Assembly: GCA_001780825.1 (NCBI GenBank)
Contig: MFIX01000069.1
Location: 7,219-16,082, forward strand
Direction: 5' to 3'
Length of the DNA stretch: 8,864 nucleotides
Source of the DNA: Candidatus Glassbacteria bacterium RIFCSPLOWO2_12_FULL_58_11
Lineage (GTDB): Bacteria; Gemmatimonadota; Glassbacteria; GWA2-58-10
A program made the position numbers and the translations under genes. Under the pieces are notes generated by a model. That model saw only the letters and a list, made by a program, of their open reading frames with translations, made no database searches and was not told the DNA's origin. Positions 5,672 to 8,864 of the stretch are shown one piece after another (the first letter of the stretch is position 1; every line of letters starts with the position of its first letter).

Positions 5672-8600
5672 TTGAAGGCCGAGCGGAAAATACTGCTGAG
5701 CGGTTTTTACCTGCTTTTTTTCCTTTCGGGTGCCGCCGGCCTGGTCTACCAGACCCTCTGGCTGCGCATGTTCGCCCTGGTGCTGGGCAACAGCCTCCAT
5801 TCGGCGAGTGTCGTCTTTGCCTCATACATGTGCGGGATGGCCCTGGGAGCCTGGTTATTCGGCCGGTTCATCCGGGCCAGAAAGGACCCGCTGGCGATCT
5901 ATGCGGCTCTGGAAGCAGGAATCGCGTTGACCGCCCTGGCCGCGGGTAACAGCATACCCAGGCTCGTTTCGCTCGCGCCGTTCTTTTACCGGCACTTTTC
6001 CCAATATCCTTTTTTGCTCGATCTCTCTCGCGCCAGCCTGTCTTTCCTCGTTCTTCTTCCCCCGACCGCCCTGATCGGCGGCACCCTGCCCGTGCTGGCC
6101 CATTTCCTGACCCGGCGGTTAGAGGTCACCGGCAGGAGAATCGGCGCACTGTATGGCTGGAACACGGTCGGCGCGGTGGCCGGCTGCGTCATCGCTTCGT
6201 TTTGGCTGCTGCGGCTCGAGGGCCTGAATGCCGCCCTCTATTGCGCCGCGGCCCTCAACCTGTTTGTCGCTCTCGCCGCCGGCCTGATCCGGGTCTTTGC
6301 CGGCGGCCTGTCCGGCGTCCCGGACCGCGAGACTGCGGACCGGGCGGCAGCCGGACCGTCGGAGCGCGCGGCCGTCCGGAGAAAGCTGCTGCTGGCCGCG
6401 GCGGGAATAACCGGCGCGGCCGGGCTGGCCTGCGAGGTCGCCTGGGCCAGGTTTTTAAGCTACATCCTGCTCAACGATATTTACGCCTATTACCTGATGC
6501 TCTCCACCCTGCTGCTGGGAATCGGCGCGGGCAGCCTGCTCTACTCCCGCTGGCTCGACCGCCTCGGGAACAAGCTGCGCCTGCTGGCGCTGCTGGAGAT
6601 TTTTCTGGGTTTCTGTATCTGCCTCTGCTACCTGTTTTGCTCCTGGCTCTACCTCTGGCCGGGCCAGCCCATGTTCAAAATCAGCCTGCAAAATCTATTT
6701 TCTCACTTCTTTACCGCTCCGTTCCTCATACAAATCTCGATCCGTTTTGTTTACACGCTGGCCGCCGTTTTTCCCCCGGCGCTGATCATAGGCGCGGTCT
6801 TCCCGCTGATCTGCCGCCTCTATATTACGGATGAAAGCTCTATCGGCGCCCATGCCGGGGCGGTCTATGCGCTCAATACCGCGGGAGCGGTCCTGGGGGC
6901 TCTGGGCGCCGGGTTTTTCCTGGTGCCCCGGATCGGAGTGCAGAGCACGCTTTTCGCCACGGCCGCGGCTAACCTCGCGCTCGGTGCCGTGCTTCTGCGT
7001 TTCGAGCCGCGGCTTCGCGGCGGACGGCCGTGGCTTAAGCCGGCCCTCTACCCGGCCCTGGCCGTCCTTTTTGCGCTGATCGCCGTTTTGCCGGACAACC
7101 AGGTGCGCCGGTTCGCGATGAAAGACAAAAAGCACACCCGCCTGGTCTATTACCGCGAGGGGCTTTCCGGCACGGTGTCGGTGGTGGAGGACAAGATCAA
7201 CCGCATCCGCACCTTTTATATCAACGCGGTGGCCGAAATCCACAACAGCTTTACCGGCATGCAGACATTCAAGATGCTGGGCCATCTGCCCCTGCTGCTC
7301 CACGCGGGAGAGCCGCGCAGTGTGCTGATGGTCACATTCGGCGGCGGGATTGCCAGCGGCGCGGCGGCCTGCCACTCCCTGGAGCGTCTGGATGTCGTCG
7401 AGCTGGAGCCTTCGGTGATCGAAGCCTCCGATTGTTTCCGCGAGGAAAACCGCTCGGTGGTGCAAGACCCGCGGGTGCAAATCCATCTGGATGACGGCCG
7501 GCATTTTCTCGCCATGGCCGGCGGGCGCTACGATGCAATCATCTCGGACGCCACCAACCCCGCCTCGCCCGACAGTTGGCTGCTTTACACGGCCGAGTTC
7601 TACGCCCTCTGCCGCGACAGGCTCGCCCGGGGCGGGATCATGGCCCAGTGGCTGCCCTTTCACACCGGCTCCCCCCGGACCTACAGCACGGTGGTGAAAA
7701 CCTTCCAGAGCGTCTTTCCGCACACCAGCATCTGGCTGGTCAAAGATTATACGATTTTGATCGGCACTGCCGGCCCTTTGCGTATCTCATATCCCGGCCT
7801 GGCCGCCCGGCTCGCCGAAAAAAGACTCAGGTCAGACCTCGAGCCTTACTGCCTGGACGATCCGCTGGAGCTGCTGGATTGTTTCCTGATGGGTGAGCAG
7901 GGAGCGCGGAACCTGACCGCCGTGGCGGAGATCAGCACGGACAACCTGCCGCTCTACCAGCTCGAAACGACCCAGCCCGCGGACCAGGGCTCGATCCTCG
8001 AGCTGCTCGAGCGCAACCGGGAGCGGGTCTTTCCGCTGCTCGAGGGGATTGAGGCTGAAAAAGCGGTGGCCCTGAAAGATACTCTGGAGCAATACTTCCT
8101 CTCCGCGGGCTATTTGTTGCGCCGGGATTACCCGGCGGCGGGCGAAGCGGCTCCGTTCAGCTGCAAGTACAGCAAATATCTGGAGGAGGACCGGGAGCTG
8201 GTGCCTTATACCCGCTCACTGATCCAATACGACCCGGACAACTACAGCCTCCTGCTGCGCAGCTCGGTTATCCTCGCCGGCCACCGCGAATTCAGCGAGG
8301 CCCGCGCCCTGATGCAGCGCCTGATCGAGCTCGACCCCGCTGATCCCTCCAACTATGTCAATTCCGGCAACCTGGATTTCGAGCTGGGAGACTATGGCAA
8401 ATCTGTGGAAAACTACCGGAAGGCGCTGAAAATGGGGCGCAGGGACAGCGAGCTGCTGAGCCGTCTCGGCCGGTCATCCCTGGCGGCGGGCGATATTCCG
8501 GGGGCTGCGGAATCATTCAGCGAGGCCGTGGAGCTGGAGCCGGAGAACGAGTCCGGCTGGTTTAACCTGGGAGTGGCTTTCAGCCGTCTGGACAGCCTGG

Positions 8601-8864
8601 AGCGGGCCGCCGAATGTTTCCGCAAGGTCCTGGATCTCGATCCCGAAAACGCCGGAGCGCTGATCAACCTTGGGTTTCTGCAGATCAAGCAGGAAAAATT
8701 CGAGCCGGCGCAGGCTCTGTTCCGCCGCGCGGTCCGTCTCGCTCCGCTGAGCGCCCAGGCCTGGCTGGGGCTGGGTACCTCCCTATACCGCCTGGACCGC
8801 CCGGCCGAGGCGCGGGAGGCTTTCCAGCAAGCTCTGAAAATCAGGCCTGCCGATCAGGTGGCCG
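5672..8864 (+). CDS. Fused multi-spanning membrane / spermidine-synthase-like / TPR protein (3' end outside window)
   Basis: The frame is open from TTG 5672 to the window edge, at least 1064 residues without a stop. Residues 1 to ~480 contain about 12-13 hydrophobic segments arranged as an internal duplication: 'SGAAGLVYQTLWLR' (from 19) parallels 'TGAAGLACEVAWAR' (from 247), and 'ALIGGTLPVL' (133) parallels 'ALIIGAVFPL' (370). A charged loop (~200-240) joins the halves. Residues ~495-720 resemble a spermidine/spermine synthase (SAM-type Rossmann) domain: G557-G-G559 of motif I, E577 and E579 in 'VVELEP', 'DDGR' at 607-610, and D626-A-T-N629-P where the family usually has DS(S/T)DP. Residues ~853-1064 form a run of TPRs. 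Membrane-fused synthase-like proteins of this kind are widespread in bacteria; most have no demonstrated aminopropyltransferase activity. The second Asp of the active-site motif is Asn here, so the substrate may differ. It may be co-transcribed with the beta-helix genes (42-nt gap). Confidence 0.8.
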   Translation, partial: MKAERKILLSGFYLLFFLSGAAGLVYQTLWLRMFALVLGNSLHSASVVFASYMCGMALGAWLFGRFIRARKDPLAIYAALEAGIALTALAAGNSIPRLVSLAPFFYRHFSQYPFLLDLSRASLSFLVLLPPTALIGGTLPVLAHFLTRRLEVTGRRIGALYGWNTVGAVAGCVIASFWLLRLEGLNAALYCAAALNLFVALAAGLIRVFAGGLSGVPDRETADRAAAGPSERAAVRRKLLLAAAGITGAAGLACEVAWARFLSYILLNDIYAYYLMLSTLLLGIGAGSLLYSRWLDRLGNKLRLLALLEIFLGFCICLCYLFCSWLYLWPGQPMFKISLQNLFSHFFTAPFLIQISIRFVYTLAAVFPPALIIGAVFPLICRLYITDESSIGAHAGAVYALNTAGAVLGALGAGFFLVPRIGVQSTLFATAAANLALGAVLLRFEPRLRGGRPWLKPALYPALAVLFALIAVLPDNQVRRFAMKDKKHTRLVYYREGLSGTVSVVEDKINRIRTFYINAVAEIHNSFTGMQTFKMLGHLPLLLHAGEPRSVLMVTFGGGIASGAAACHSLERLDVVELEPSVIEASDCFREENRSVVQDPRVQIHLDDGRHFLAMAGGRYDAIISDATNPASPDSWLLYTAEFYALCRDRLARGGIMAQWLPFHTGSPRTYSTVVKTFQSVFPHTSIWLVKDYTILIGTAGPLRISYPGLAARLAEKRLRSDLEPYCLDDPLELLDCFLMGEQGARNLTAVAEISTDNLPLYQLETTQPADQGSILELLERNRERVFPLLEGIEAEKAVALKDTLEQYFLSAGYLLRRDYPAAGEAAPFSCKYSKYLEEDRELVPYTRSLIQYDPDNYSLLLRSSVILAGHREFSEARALMQRLIELDPADPSNYVNSGNLDFELGDYGKSVENYRKALKMGRRDSELLSRLGRSSLAAGDIPGAAESFSEAVELEPENESGWFNLGVAFSRLDSLERAAECFRKVLDLDPENAGALINLGFLQIKQEKFEPAQALFRRAVRLAPLSAQAWLGLGTSLYRLDRPAEAREAFQQALKIRPADQVA

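Noticed and set aside
4316..5800. 494-codon open frame on the - strand, opposite paralogue 3
   Set aside because: It lies across a well-supported secreted protein gene and runs past its end. Its translation has no signal or family pattern and is Ala/Val/His-rich, as expected from the complement of GC-rich codons. The shorter antisense frames over paralogues 1 and 2 (1156-1860, 2650-3282, 3328-3969) look alike for the same reason.
6202..6834. 210-codon + strand frame within the membrane domain
   Set aside because: It is in another frame from the membrane helices, which continue uninterrupted through it; its translation is an Arg/Pro/Gly-rich shadow.
6695..7723. 342-codon open frame on the - strand inside the synthase-like gene
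   Set aside because: It is fully contained in a frame with strong domain motifs on the + strand. Its translation is low in hydrophobic order and rich in Arg, Gly and Gln, typical of an antisense shadow.

Overview
The window is GC-rich, densely coding bacterial DNA. All supported genes lie on the + strand. No rRNA, tRNA, CRISPR array or transposase gene is visible. The gene content suggests a polysaccharide-degrading, free-living bacterium: an unsaturated-uronyl-hydrolase-like enzyme, secreted beta-helix proteins, dockerin-like calcium-binding tails and a large multi-spanning spermidine-synthase-like protein with TPRs. This mix is common in environmental lineages such as the FCB-group candidate phyla and the Planctomycetes. 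That placement is an inference from gene content and base composition; no marker gene is present.

Layout. (1) Positions 1-750 hold the 3' end of a gene whose product looks like a GH88/GH105-type glycoside hydrolase with an extra C-terminal domain. (2) Positions 751-1116 are non-coding and crowded with hairpins: two inverted copies of one hairpin family whose stems differ by paired changes, two REP-like palindromes, and between these a 94-bp C/G-tract element with perfect 11-bp inverted ends. (3) Positions 1117-5629 hold three tandem paralogues encoding secreted right-handed parallel beta-helix proteins. The first two end in a dockerin-type double calcium loop; the third lacks it. (4) From 5672 to the right edge, and running past it, is one very long open frame (at least 1064 codons, TTG start). 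It encodes a duplicated 12-13-helix membrane domain, a spermidine-synthase-like SAM-fold domain and a TPR array.

How the genes may work together. The three beta-helix genes are separated by short gaps (24 and 82 nt) and the membrane synthase gene follows after 42 nt, so one transcript is plausible. Beta-helix proteins are often polysaccharide lyases or related carbohydrate-active proteins. GH88/GH105 enzymes remove the unsaturated uronyl residues that lyases create. The neighbourhood therefore fits breakdown of an acidic polysaccharide, but no substrate can be assigned and lyase activity in the beta-helix proteins is unproven. The role of the synthase-like protein in this context is unknown.
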